Source: Pseudoflavonifractor phocaeensis
GTDB lineage: Bacteria > Bacillota > Clostridia > Oscillospirales > Oscillospiraceae
Length of the DNA stretch: 64,000 nt
Reading direction: 5' to 3'
NCBI RefSeq assembly: GCF_016901955.1
Contig: NZ_JACJLC010000001.1
Coordinates: 86,050 to 150,049 of the forward strand
Shown: positions 25,176-33,693 of the stretch, in pieces
How the letters are laid out: every line of letters starts with the position of its first letter
Position numbering within the stretch: position 1 is the first letter of the stretch
Program-made: the position numbers and the translations under genes
Notes under the pieces: generated by a model
What the model was told of the DNA's origin: nothing
Seen by the model: only the letters and a program-made list of their open reading frames with translations
The model's database searches: none

Positions 25176-26045
25176 ATGAATAAAACCATTATTACTGCGG
25201 CGCTTACCGGCGCCATTACACCGCCGGGCTACCAAATCCCGGAGACTCCTCAGGACATCGCTGAGACCGCATACCAGTGCTGGAAGCTGGGAGCGGCGGT
25301 GGTCCATCTGCACATGCGGGACGAAAACGGTATGGGCGTTATGGATCCGGAGCGGTTCCGGGAGACCATCCGGCTCATCCGTGCCCATGAGGACTGCGAC
25401 GTCATTATCAACTGCACCTCCTCCGGCGATCACCGGGTGTCCGACGACAGCGATTACGGCAACGGCAGGCGGATGGAGCACCACCGCACGGTGGACGGCA
25501 TCGAGATGGGAACCTTTGACGCGGGAAGCTTCAACTGGGGCGTGCCGGGCGGCATCTTCTGCAACAGCCAGAAGTTCCTCATGGATCTGGGGAAGCTATA
25601 CCAGGAGCGGGGCATCAAGCCGGAGATCGAGATCTTTGATGCCGGCATGATGCGGGCGGTATCCGCCTATGTGAAAAACGGCACCTTGAAAGCGCCCCTC
25701 CACTTCCAGTTCTGCCTGGGGGTACTGGGCGGCATGGGAGCCACTCCCGCTGAGCTGCAATATCTCATCGACCAGTTGCCCCCGGGCTCCACCTGGTCGG
25801 CCTTTGGCATCGGCAAGGGGCATATGCCCATCCTTTTCTCCGCCCTGGCCAACGGCGGCCACATTCGGGTGGGCCTGGAGGACAATGTAGTCTACGGCGT
25901 GGACGAAAACGGCAACAAGATCATGGCGACCAACCAGATGCTGGTGGAACGGGCAGTCCGGGCGGTGCGGGCCTATGGCAATGAGGTGGCTACCTCCGCC
26001 GAAGCCCGGCAGATCCTGGGGCTCAAGCCGCTGGTCAGGTCATAA
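25176..26045 (+). CDS. Beta-keto acid cleavage enzyme (BKACE/Kce family)
   Basis: A 289-residue DUF849 enzyme. The zinc ligands of Kce are visible as H44 and H46 in VVHLHMR, with E235 in GLEDNV near the C-terminus and the TIM-barrel ending typical of the family. BKACE enzymes transfer between acetyl-CoA and a beta-keto acid, giving acetoacetate and a new acyl-CoA. Known substrates include 5-amino-3-oxohexanoate (lysine fermentation) and 3-dehydrocarnitine. The carnitine-dehydrogenase-like gene two places downstream would make a beta-keto acid of this kind. ATG 25176 follows AGAGGT. Confidence 0.88.
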   Translation: MNKTIITAALTGAITPPGYQIPETPQDIAETAYQCWKLGAAVVHLHMRDENGMGVMDPERFRETIRLIRAHEDCDVIINCTSSGDHRVSDDSDYGNGRRMEHHRTVDGIEMGTFDAGSFNWGVPGGIFCNSQKFLMDLGKLYQERGIKPEIEIFDAGMMRAVSAYVKNGTLKAPLHFQFCLGVLGGMGATPAELQYLIDQLPPGSTWSAFGIGKGHMPILFSALANGGHIRVGLEDNVVYGVDENGNKIMATNQMLVERAVRAVRAYGNEVATSAEARQILGLKPLVRS

Positions 26046-26066
26046 CACACGGAAAGGAGTATCTTC

Positions 26067-26861
26067 ATGAAAAATCTGTGGGACATTACGGGGAAAGTAG
26101 CGGTAGTCATCGGCGGCGGCGGCGGCATCGGCGGCGCGATTGCCAAGGGGTTTGCCTTTTCCGGGGCCAATGTGGTCATTACCGGCCGCACCCAGGCCAC
26201 GCTGGAGGAGACCGCCGGGAAGATTTTTGAGGAGACCGGCAAGCGGGTCACCTGCATGACCGCTGACTCCACCAATGTGGAGAGCGTGGAGGTTCTGTGC
26301 AAGGCCGTGGTGGAACAGTTTGGCACGGTGGATATTCTGGTGAATTCCCAGGGCTTCAACAAGAAGTTCCCCGCTCAGGATGCCCTGGAGCATCTGGACG
26401 AGTGGGACGACATGTACGCTACCAATGTTAAGAGCATCATGATCTGCTGCAACGTGTTCGGCAAGGTAATGATCGAGAAAAAGTACGGCAAGATCATCAA
26501 CATTACCTCCATCCGGGGAGCCCACGCGCTGAAGGGTCCCGGAAACATCGGCTATGGCTCCACCAAGGGTGCCGTGGATATGCTCACCAAGTATCTGGCC
26601 GGCGAGTGGGGACGCTACAACATCACAGTCAACGCCATCGGCCCCATTGCCACCTGGACGCCCATGATGCTCAAGATGGGTCCGCCTCCCGAGATCATCG
26701 AGAAGATCAACAACGAGTTCGCTGAAAAGGTACCCATGTGCCGCTGGGCGGAGTCGGATGACAACATCGGGCCCGCTCTCTTCCTGGCCTCCGACGCCTC
26801 CGGCTTCGTTACCGGCCAGATCATCTATCCTGACGGCGGGCTCCACTGCATCGGCGGCTGA
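26067..26861 (+). CDS. Short-chain dehydrogenase/reductase
   Basis: A 264-residue classical SDR. The nucleotide motif is IGGGGGIGG at residues 15-23, NSQG replaces the usual NNAG at 93-96, and the catalytic set is N120, S148, Y163 and K167. The acidic or basic residue that would decide NAD versus NADP cannot be assigned with certainty. It lies 21 bases after the BKACE gene and 14 before the 3HCDH-like gene. It probably oxidises a hydroxyl on the pathway substrate or a stereoisomer of it. Confidence 0.88.
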   Translation: MKNLWDITGKVAVVIGGGGGIGGAIAKGFAFSGANVVITGRTQATLEETAGKIFEETGKRVTCMTADSTNVESVEVLCKAVVEQFGTVDILVNSQGFNKKFPAQDALEHLDEWDDMYATNVKSIMICCNVFGKVMIEKKYGKIINITSIRGAHALKGPGNIGYGSTKGAVDMLTKYLAGEWGRYNITVNAIGPIATWTPMMLKMGPPPEIIEKINNEFAEKVPMCRWAESDDNIGPALFLASDASGFVTGQIIYPDGGLHCIGG

Positions 26862-26875
26862 CGGAGGTGTCCTGG

Positions 26876-27796
26876 ATGGGAAAGGGAAAACTGGCCTTTG
26901 TGGGCGTGGGCATGATTGGCGCCGGGCTGGCGGTCAATGCCATGCTCCAGGGCTTTGAGACGGCACTGTACGATATTCAGCCGGTGGAGCACAATATCTG
27001 GGCCGCGCTCCATGCCCTGGTGGACGCCGGGGTATGCACCCGGGCTCAGGCTGAGGAGGCCTTCAACCGGGGACACTACACCGACGACCTGGCCCAGGCG
27101 GTGGCCGGAGCTCAGTTCGTCCAGGAGTGCGTGGCGGAAAATCTGGAGCTGAAGCAGCAGATGTATCGGCAGATCCAGGAGATCACCGGGGACGGGGCGG
27201 TCATTGCCAGCTCCACCTCCATGCTGCTGCCCAGCAAGCTCCAGGAGGGGGCGCTCCATCCCGAGTGTATTCTGGTGGGCCACCCCTATAACCCCTCCTA
27301 TCTGCTGCCTCTGGTGGAGGTGTGCGGTGGGGAGCGGACCAGCCAGGCCAATGTGGACAAGGCGGTGGAGCTCTATACCGCCATGGGCAAGATGCCCATC
27401 GTTTGCCGGAAGGAGGCCTTCGGGCTGATCGTCAACATGGTATCCTGGGCAGCCCTGGACGCGGCCAAAAAGGCCATCCTGGGGGGCGTATGCACTGTGG
27501 AAGAGATGGACAAGGCCCTGATGTTTGGTCCCGGCCTGCGCATGGCGGTGACCGGTCAGGTACTTACCATCAGCCTGGGTGTCAAGGGCGGTATGCGGGC
27601 CATGGGGGCCAAATACGGCCAGGCAAACCCGGAGGACCTGATCCTGGCCGACGGCCTGGATGAGGAACTGGCCCACAGGCCGAAGGCCCTTGGACAGGAC
27701 CATGAGAGCGTGGCGGTGTTCCGGGACAGGGCTATTGCCCGTATCCTCCGGGATCAGGGTGTGCTGGAGCTGCATGGGGAGGATGACGCGCCATGA
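26876..27796 (+). CDS. 3-hydroxyacyl-CoA dehydrogenase-family enzyme, carnitine dehydrogenase-like
   Basis: A 306-residue NAD-dependent dehydrogenase. The Rossmann motif is GVGMIG (residues 10-15) and the catalytic histidine/glutamate pair is H136 in GHPYNP and E148. The stretches HPYNPSYLLPLVEV and FGPGLRMAVTG...GGMRAMGAKYGQ resemble L-carnitine dehydrogenases and lambda-crystallins more than the fatty-acid enzymes. Placed with BKACE, it would oxidise a free 3-hydroxy acid to the 3-keto acid that BKACE then cleaves. ATG 26876 follows GGAGGTG. Its end overlaps the thiolase start by 4 bp (ATGA). Carnitine itself as substrate is only a guess. Confidence 0.85.
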   Translation: MGKGKLAFVGVGMIGAGLAVNAMLQGFETALYDIQPVEHNIWAALHALVDAGVCTRAQAEEAFNRGHYTDDLAQAVAGAQFVQECVAENLELKQQMYRQIQEITGDGAVIASSTSMLLPSKLQEGALHPECILVGHPYNPSYLLPLVEVCGGERTSQANVDKAVELYTAMGKMPIVCRKEAFGLIVNMVSWAALDAAKKAILGGVCTVEEMDKALMFGPGLRMAVTGQVLTISLGVKGGMRAMGAKYGQANPEDLILADGLDEELAHRPKALGQDHESVAVFRDRAIARILRDQGVLELHGEDDAP

Positions 27797-28983
27797 GAGA
27801 GGCTGTCATCGTGGCCTATGGCCGCACGCCGGTGTGCAAGGCCCGCAAAGGCTCCTTCGCTGGAGTGAATCCACTGGAATGGGGGACCCAGGCGCTGCTG
27901 GGGACCCTGGACAAGGTGCCCCAGCTGGATGTGAAAGAGATCGACGACCTGGTGGTGGGCACTGCCACCCCCGCCAACGAGCTGGGGGGCAATGTGGCCC
28001 GGCTGCTCATCAACCGGGCCGGTCTGCCCGAGTCCATCCCTGGCCAGACCATCAATCGGTTCTGCTCTTCCAGCCTTCAGGCCGTCGCTACCTGCGCCTG
28101 CGCCATTCTGGCCGGACAGGCCCAGGTCATGGTGGCGGGGGGCATTGAGTACATGTCCTCCGAGGGACCGCCCCAGTCTATGGAATATGCCAACCCCTGG
28201 CTGATGGAGCACTACCCAGGGGCCTATATGCCTATGGGGATCACCGCGGAAAATGTGGTCAGGCGATACGGGATCACCCGGGAGGAAATGGACCGCATGG
28301 CGGTGGAGAGCAACCGGAAAGCCTGGGCTGCCCAGCAGTCAGGTGGCCTCAACCAGGCCATCATCCCAATTACCATATCCACCCCGGAAGGGGAGCGGGT
28401 GGTGACCCTGGACGAAGGGATCCGCCCGGACACCAGCCTGGAGATCTGCGCCGGGCTCAAGACTGCCTTCCTGCCCCCGGAGGAGGGGGGGACCGTGACA
28501 GCGGCCACTTCCTCCCAGACCAGCGACGGCGCCTCCTTTGTGGTGCTGATGAGTGGAGAAAAGGCCGCCGCCCTGGGTGTGACGCCCATTGCCCGCTTTA
28601 TTTCCTTTGCCGCGGCGGGGTGCCCGGCGGAGATCATGGGGGTGGGCCCCATCTATGCTGTGCCCAAGGCCCTGGAGCTGGCCGGGCTCACCATGGACCA
28701 GATGGATGTGATCGAACTCAACGAGGCATTTGCCTCCCAGGCCCTGGTGTGTATCCGCACCCTGGGTATGCCGGAGGAGAAGGTCAATCCTTGGGGCGGC
28801 GCCATGGCACTGGGCCATCCCATGGGGGCTACCGGCGGCTTCCTGCTGAGCAAAGCCCTGGACTATCTGCGGCTCAACGGCGGACGCTACGCCCTGGTGA
28901 CCATGTGCGTGGGCGGCGGTATGGGAGCCGCGGGTGTCTTTGAACTGCTGGATACGCCCCGACAAGGAGGGAATACCCAATGA
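27793..28983 (+). CDS. Acetyl-CoA acetyltransferase-like thiolase
   Basis: A 396-residue thiolase with all catalytic parts: nucleophile C91 in NRFCSSSLQ, NEAFA motif (ELNEAFASQ), H342 in GHPMGATG and C372 in MCVGGGMG. It would split acetoacetyl-CoA, or another 3-ketoacyl-CoA, into acetyl-CoA units, which fits downstream handling of the acetoacetate released by BKACE once activated. No CoA-transferase gene is in the operon. It overlaps its upstream neighbour by 4 bp and pduL downstream by 4 bp, so translation is tightly coupled. Confidence 0.92.
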   Translation: MREAVIVAYGRTPVCKARKGSFAGVNPLEWGTQALLGTLDKVPQLDVKEIDDLVVGTATPANELGGNVARLLINRAGLPESIPGQTINRFCSSSLQAVATCACAILAGQAQVMVAGGIEYMSSEGPPQSMEYANPWLMEHYPGAYMPMGITAENVVRRYGITREEMDRMAVESNRKAWAAQQSGGLNQAIIPITISTPEGERVVTLDEGIRPDTSLEICAGLKTAFLPPEEGGTVTAATSSQTSDGASFVVLMSGEKAAALGVTPIARFISFAAAGCPAEIMGVGPIYAVPKALELAGLTMDQMDVIELNEAFASQALVCIRTLGMPEEKVNPWGGAMALGHPMGATGGFLLSKALDYLRLNGGRYALVTMCVGGGMGAAGVFELLDTPRQGGNTQ

Positions 28984-29576
28984 CAAAGGAGATCAAAATT
29001 CTGGCTGAGGCCTCCGGACGCCATGTGCACCTGTGTCAGGCCGACCTGAAAGCTTTGTTCGGCCCGGAAGCCGAACTGGAGCCCAAACGATTGCTGGGTG
29101 ACGGCGGCGGCGGCTATATCTCACAATACAAAGTAACGGTGGAAGGAGCGGACGGGAAATCCTGTCTGTGCACCGTGCTGGGACCGTTGCGGAAGGAGTC
29201 TCAGGTGGAGTTCTCCTTCACGGAGGCCAGAGCCATCGGCCTGGTGCCTCCCTTGGGGGATAGCGGGGTGCTGGGGGGTACCGCCCCGGTGCGGCTTACC
29301 GGTCCTGCCGGTACTGTGGCGCTGGAGCGAGGGCTCTTTGTGGCCCGCCGCCATGCCCATGTTTGTGTAAAGGACGCCCAGGAGCTGGGTATCCAGGATG
29401 GAGACCCCATTCGTGTCCGGGTGGCGGGGCCAAGAGCAATGGTATTTGACGAGGTGGTGGCCCATGTGCCCCCGCCCTTCGTTCCCATGACCCTGTCGGC
29501 TTTCCATGTGGATTATGACGAGTGGAATGCCGCGGCTCTTTTCCTGGAGCCCTATGTATACATGAGCAAACCATAA
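28980..29576 (+). CDS. pduL: PduL-type phosphate acyltransferase
   Basis: A 198-residue phosphotransacylase of the PduL family, unrelated to Pta. The metal-site histidines lie in two HxH motifs, H15/H17 (GRHVHL) and H125/H127 (RRHAHV), and in FHVDYDEWNAA near residues 175-185. It would convert an acyl-CoA and phosphate to acyl phosphate and CoA. A butyrate-kinase-family gene later in the operon (37966) can complete ATP formation. No encapsulation peptide or microcompartment shell genes are seen, so it probably works free in the cytoplasm. Confidence 0.92.
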   Translation: MTKEIKILAEASGRHVHLCQADLKALFGPEAELEPKRLLGDGGGGYISQYKVTVEGADGKSCLCTVLGPLRKESQVEFSFTEARAIGLVPPLGDSGVLGGTAPVRLTGPAGTVALERGLFVARRHAHVCVKDAQELGIQDGDPIRVRVAGPRAMVFDEVVAHVPPPFVPMTLSAFHVDYDEWNAAALFLEPYVYMSKP

Positions 29577-29592
29577 GAAACGGGGTGGAGAC

Positions 29593-31728
29593 ATGTGCGC
29601 GATCCAGCTGCACATCGACGGTGTGGCGGTGGAGGCGGAGCAGGGGCAGTCCATACTGGAGGCCAGCCTGGCGGCGGGCATCTATATTCCCCATCTCTGT
29701 TCTCATCCATGCCTGCCGGTGCAGAGCACCTGCAAGCTGTGCGTAGTTGAGGTGGCGGGCCGGGAAGGGCCTTTCACCGCCTGCAATACGCCGGTGGAGC
29801 AGGATATGGAAGTGACCACCAAAGGGGAGCGGCTGGACCGGATCCGGCGGATCGCCATTGAGCTGATGCTGGCGGGCCATCCCAAGGACTGCATGGGCTG
29901 CCGCTCCTACACCAACTGCGAGCTGCAATCCCTGATCCAATACCTGGGCGTGACCCACGGCCGGATGCACACCATTCACCGCTATACCAACCGCATCAAC
30001 ATTGAAAATCCCCTCATCGACCGAGAACTGGAACGCTGTGTCCAATGCGGGCGCTGCGTTCGAGTATGTGAGCAGGTTCGGGGGGTGGGGGTGCTGAAAT
30101 ACCGGAAGGCCCCGGAAGGGGAGTGCTACATCGGCACCCTGGACGACAAGCCCCTGATTGAGACGGATTGCCGGTTCTGCTCAGCGTGTGTGGAGATCTG
30201 CCCCACCGGGGCCCTTCAGGATCGCACAGGTATTTTTGATCCCGACCTGCCCCGCACTGAGCGGCTTATCCCCTGCCAGGCCGAGTGCCCCGCCCACATC
30301 GATATCCCCCGGTATGTGCGCCTGGTCAATGAGGGCAGGTATTCCGAGGCGGTGGGCGTCATCCGGGAGAAGGTGCCCTTCCCCCACGCCCTGGGCTATG
30401 TGTGTAACAATCGCTGTGAAAACAAGTGCAAGCGGGCCGGCCTGGATCTGGCGGTGTCCATCCGGGACCTGAAGCGGTACGCGGTGGAGCATGACCGGGA
30501 ACAGAGCTGGAAGCCGGCCTATCTGGCCCGGAAAGCCTCTACCGGCAAGCGGGTGGCGGTGATCGGCGCCGGCCCCTGTGGTTTGACGGCGGCCTACTAC
30601 CTCAACCGCCAGGGTCATGAGGTGACCGTGTACGAAAAGCAGCCCGTTCCCGGCGGGCACATGACCGGCGGTATGCCGGAGTACCGCATCCCCACCGCCG
30701 ACGTGCTGGCGGAGATCGACCTGATCCGGGAAGCGGGCGTACGCCTGCTGTGCGGACAGGCGGTGGAAAACGCCGCCCAATTGAAGGAAGAATATGACGG
30801 AGTGCTCATTGCGGTGGGCACCAGCGAAGGGAAAAAGCTCCGCTCCCTGCCGGGATGGGATCTGCCCCGGGTGTACACGGCGGTGGAGCTGCTGCGGGCC
30901 AGCCGCCGGGGGGAGGCGCTGGAGCTGGGAGAGCATACGGCGGTCATCGGCGGGGGCAACGTGGCCTTCGACGTGGCTGGTACCTTGATTCGCATGGGCA
31001 AGCGGGTCCATGTGGTGTGTCTGGAGAAGGATGCCAGCCAGGCCTCGCCGGAGGAGCGGGACCTGGCCGTGGCCGAGGGGGCGGTGCTGTGGGACAGCTG
31101 CTCCAGCGAGGCCATCCTGGGCGGGCCGGAGGGCGTGACCGGCCTTCGGCTCCACCGGATCCGGGATTTCCGGTTTGATCCGGAGACCGGAGCGGTGGTG
31201 GAGGAGCCTGTGCCGAATTCCACCCAGATTCTCCCCTGTGACAGCGTGGTCTTTGCCGCCGGTCAGGTCACCGGCCTGACTGAGGCCTTCGGCGTGGCGC
31301 TGGACCGCCGGGGGTACCCCCTTTCCCCGAAGGAGGGCCAGGAGGGACGGTATCTGACCAGCGTGGAGGGGGTCTTTGCCGCCGGCGATGTGACCACCGG
31401 GACCCGGTTCGTCATCGACGCCATCGCCGCGGCCCGGGAGGCGGCGGCCCGGATGGACCGCTGGCTGGGCGGAGACGGAGACATCACGCTGGAGCTGGTG
31501 CCTCCCGAGCCTCCCCAGCCCCGCATCGGGATCGTGGAGGGCTTTGCCCGGCTGCCCCGGCAGGAGATGGAGCTGCGGCCCCCGGAGGAGCGCAGAGAGG
31601 ATGCTCTGCCGCTGTCCCAGGGATTTACCTGCCAGCAGGCTAAATGTGAATCGGGCCGCTGTCTCCAGTGCGACCTGAGATTGCAGATCCAGCCGGAAAA
31701 GCTGTGGTCTGCCTATGGGGGAGGTTGA
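29593..31728 (+). CDS. NuoG-N-terminal / GltD-type fusion oxidoreductase
   Basis: A 711-residue fusion. Residues 1-80 form a [2Fe-2S] domain like NuoG (cysteines around CSHPC, CKLC and ACNTP). HPKDCMGCRSYTNC near 96-109 is the His-Cys3 cluster. Two [4Fe-4S] clusters follow at CVQCGRCVRVC and CRFCSACVEIC. The rest is the GltD/NfnB module with two dinucleotide folds (VAVIGAGPCGLTAA near 317-330 and AVIGGGNVAFDVAG near 453-466). Such proteins take electrons from NAD(P)H and pass them to ferredoxin or a partner subunit. The next gene encodes a NuoF-like C-terminal fragment with two more clusters, so I infer a soluble multi-subunit electron-transfer complex serving the dehydrogenases of this operon. 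Confidence 0.85.
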   Translation: MCAIQLHIDGVAVEAEQGQSILEASLAAGIYIPHLCSHPCLPVQSTCKLCVVEVAGREGPFTACNTPVEQDMEVTTKGERLDRIRRIAIELMLAGHPKDCMGCRSYTNCELQSLIQYLGVTHGRMHTIHRYTNRINIENPLIDRELERCVQCGRCVRVCEQVRGVGVLKYRKAPEGECYIGTLDDKPLIETDCRFCSACVEICPTGALQDRTGIFDPDLPRTERLIPCQAECPAHIDIPRYVRLVNEGRYSEAVGVIREKVPFPHALGYVCNNRCENKCKRAGLDLAVSIRDLKRYAVEHDREQSWKPAYLARKASTGKRVAVIGAGPCGLTAAYYLNRQGHEVTVYEKQPVPGGHMTGGMPEYRIPTADVLAEIDLIREAGVRLLCGQAVENAAQLKEEYDGVLIAVGTSEGKKLRSLPGWDLPRVYTAVELLRASRRGEALELGEHTAVIGGGNVAFDVAGTLIRMGKRVHVVCLEKDASQASPEERDLAVAEGAVLWDSCSSEAILGGPEGVTGLRLHRIRDFRFDPETGAVVEEPVPNSTQILPCDSVVFAAGQVTGLTEAFGVALDRRGYPLSPKEGQEGRYLTSVEGVFAAGDVTTGTRFVIDAIAAAREAAARMDRWLGGDGDITLELVPPEPPQPRIGIVEGFARLPRQEMELRPPEERREDALPLSQGFTCQQAKCESGRCLQCDLRLQIQPEKLWSAYGGG

Positions 31729-31732
31729 CGCC

Positions 31733-32377
31733 ATGGAACGAATTTGTCAGCTGGAGGTCTGCCCTCTGCCCACGGTGGAGGAGATCCGAGCGGAAGCCCC
31801 GGGCCAGTGCCCCGTCTGGCGGCTGCGGGAGCTGGTGGGCCAGGCCCACCGGGCCTCCTGCGGACTGGGGGTCATGTGCCGGGACGGGATCTATCAGGTC
31901 TATACCATTCTAAATCACATTGTACAGGGCAAGGGTTCCAGCGGGGACCTGCCCCTGCTGCGGGAGCTGTGTCAGGTCATGGAGCTGTGCAACGAGTGCG
32001 AGCTCTCCGCCTCTGTGGCCAGACTGGTGCTGGCATCCCTGGAGGCCCATCCGGCCGACTGGGCAGAGCATGTTGACACGCACAGCTGCAAGGAGCTGGT
32101 GTGTATGTACACCCTCTATGTGGCGCCCGACAGATGCACCGGCTGCGGCGCCTGCGCCGCGGCCTGTTCCCAGAAGGCCATCCAGGGAGGGGCGGGGCTG
32201 ATCCATGTGCTCAACAGCCGGCTGTGCAGCCGCTGTGGGGCCTGTGTGGAAGCCTGCCCTGCCGGCAGCATCCGTCGGGCGGGCCATGTGCTCCCCCGCT
32301 GTCCCGAACAGCCTGTACCTGTGGGCTCCTTTGCCACCGGAGGGCTGCGCAAGCGCAGCCGGATTCCCCGGGGGTAG
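31733..32377 (+). CDS. NuoF-C-terminal-like protein with two [4Fe-4S] clusters
   Basis: A 214-residue protein. Residues 35-125 look like the iron-sulfur end of NuoF/HydB (ASCGLGVMCRDGIYQVYTIL, then the C86/C89 and C119/C124 pairs), without the preceding FMN/NADH domain. The middle cysteine of the usual CxxCxxC is glycine here (G45), so the NuoF-type cluster may be altered. Residues 130-180 hold a ferredoxin pair: C135, C138, C141, C145 and C165, C168, C171, C175. ATG 31733 has GGGGGAGG upstream and comes four bases after the GltD-like gene. It probably links that NAD(P)H-oxidising subunit to free ferredoxin or to the flavoproteins downstream. Confidence 0.8.
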   Translation: MERICQLEVCPLPTVEEIRAEAPGQCPVWRLRELVGQAHRASCGLGVMCRDGIYQVYTILNHIVQGKGSSGDLPLLRELCQVMELCNECELSASVARLVLASLEAHPADWAEHVDTHSCKELVCMYTLYVAPDRCTGCGACAAACSQKAIQGGAGLIHVLNSRLCSRCGACVEACPAGSIRRAGHVLPRCPEQPVPVGSFATGGLRKRSRIPRG

Positions 32378-32421
32378 GGCCCATTCCATCCACCCACTGT
32401 CATGTAAAGGAGGAAACTGCT

Positions 32422-33663
32422 ATGCCATACGGCGCACTTGGTACCGATCGGCTCAAGACTATCAATTATGAACGGATGCGGGCTTACCGTCTGGAGCGCA
32501 CCAAGCGGCTCATGGAGGAGGAAGGACTGGACGTCCTGATCACCTGGGAGCCCTGGAACCTGCGGTACATTGCCTCGGCCTATGTGCCCATGTCCACCCG
32601 CTGGAGCAGCCAGCAGTTTGCCGTGCTCCCCCGAAACGGAGATCCCCATCTGTTCTCCTATACCTGCTACAACACCGAGGCCCTGCGGGAGGAGATGCCC
32701 TGGCTCAACGGTAAGGTATGGGCGGCCCCCGAGGGGGGCAAGCTGATCACTCGGTCCCACCAGCTGGAGCCCTTTATGAAGCGGGTCAACAGCATTATCG
32801 CCGACCACAGCCTCACCGGCGGCAGGGTGGGCCTGGATGCCTGCCCTAACTATTACCTGTATGAGGCGGCCTTCAAAAAGGACGGCTACACCGTTACCGA
32901 CCCGGCCCTGATGATGTTCAAGGCCCGGATGATCAAGAATGAGGACGAACTGGCCTGCACCCGTTACGCCTGCTATGCCGCCGACGCGGCCTTCAGCGCC
33001 ATCCAGCAGGCCATCCGCCCCGGCGTGAAGGAGTGCGAGCTCCAGGGCATCGGTATGCAGGCCCTCTATGAGCTGGGCGCCGACGAAACCATGGATTTCG
33101 TGGTGGCCAGCGGCCCCCGCACCTCGCCGCTGCACATCGACTTTACCGACCGCATCGTGCGCCCCGGGGACTATGTGGTCATCGACATCAACGGCAACTC
33201 CTTCAACGGCTATAAGTCCTGCTATTACCGCACCTTCATCTGCGGCAGCGCCACCGAGGAGCAGAAGGAGGGCTATGAGATCTGCCGCAAGATGATGTAT
33301 GATGGCATGGCCCAGATGCGGGCGGGCAGCACCACCGACGACGTGCTGGACGCCTGGCCCAGCGACCCGGCCTACTGGGGCTATGACAGCGTCCGCTGGC
33401 TGGGCGGCCACGCCCTGGCCCACGGCATCGGCCTGTCGCTCCACGAGTACCCCATGTTTGGCGTGGGCGGCCCCAACGGCGGCCGGCCCCCCTGCGTCAC
33501 CTTTGAGGAGGGTATGGTCATCGCCATCGAGACCTATTACGGCAACCGCCATAGCCCCAGGCCCTACGGCACCCGGTTGGAGGAGTGTGTGGCCATCACC
33601 AAGGACGGCTACGAGCTGTTCACCAAATATCCGGTGGGCCAGATCATCGAATGCCCGCTGTAA
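32422..33663 (+). CDS. M24-family creatinase/prolidase-like protein, copy A
   Basis: A 413-residue pita-bread-fold protein with an N-terminal creatinase domain and a C-terminal M24 domain. Of the canonical dinuclear metal ligands, D255, H334, E370 and E387 are present, but the second aspartate of the GYxSDxTRT motif is C267 (KSCYYRT). H341 of the HGxGxxxHE motif is kept. Loss of a bridging ligand recalls creatinase, which hydrolyses creatine without metal, rather than metallo-aminopeptidases. It could cleave a C-N bond in the pathway substrate. ATG 32422 has AAAGGAGG upstream. The next gene is a paralogue starting with the same five-residue opening (MPYG plus one). Confidence 0.85.
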   Translation: MPYGALGTDRLKTINYERMRAYRLERTKRLMEEEGLDVLITWEPWNLRYIASAYVPMSTRWSSQQFAVLPRNGDPHLFSYTCYNTEALREEMPWLNGKVWAAPEGGKLITRSHQLEPFMKRVNSIIADHSLTGGRVGLDACPNYYLYEAAFKKDGYTVTDPALMMFKARMIKNEDELACTRYACYAADAAFSAIQQAIRPGVKECELQGIGMQALYELGADETMDFVVASGPRTSPLHIDFTDRIVRPGDYVVIDINGNSFNGYKSCYYRTFICGSATEEQKEGYEICRKMMYDGMAQMRAGSTTDDVLDAWPSDPAYWGYDSVRWLGGHALAHGIGLSLHEYPMFGVGGPNGGRPPCVTFEEGMVIAIETYYGNRHSPRPYGTRLEECVAITKDGYELFTKYPVGQIIECPL

Positions 33664-33693
33664 ACCTTAGTGAATCGAAAGGGAGGTCATAGT

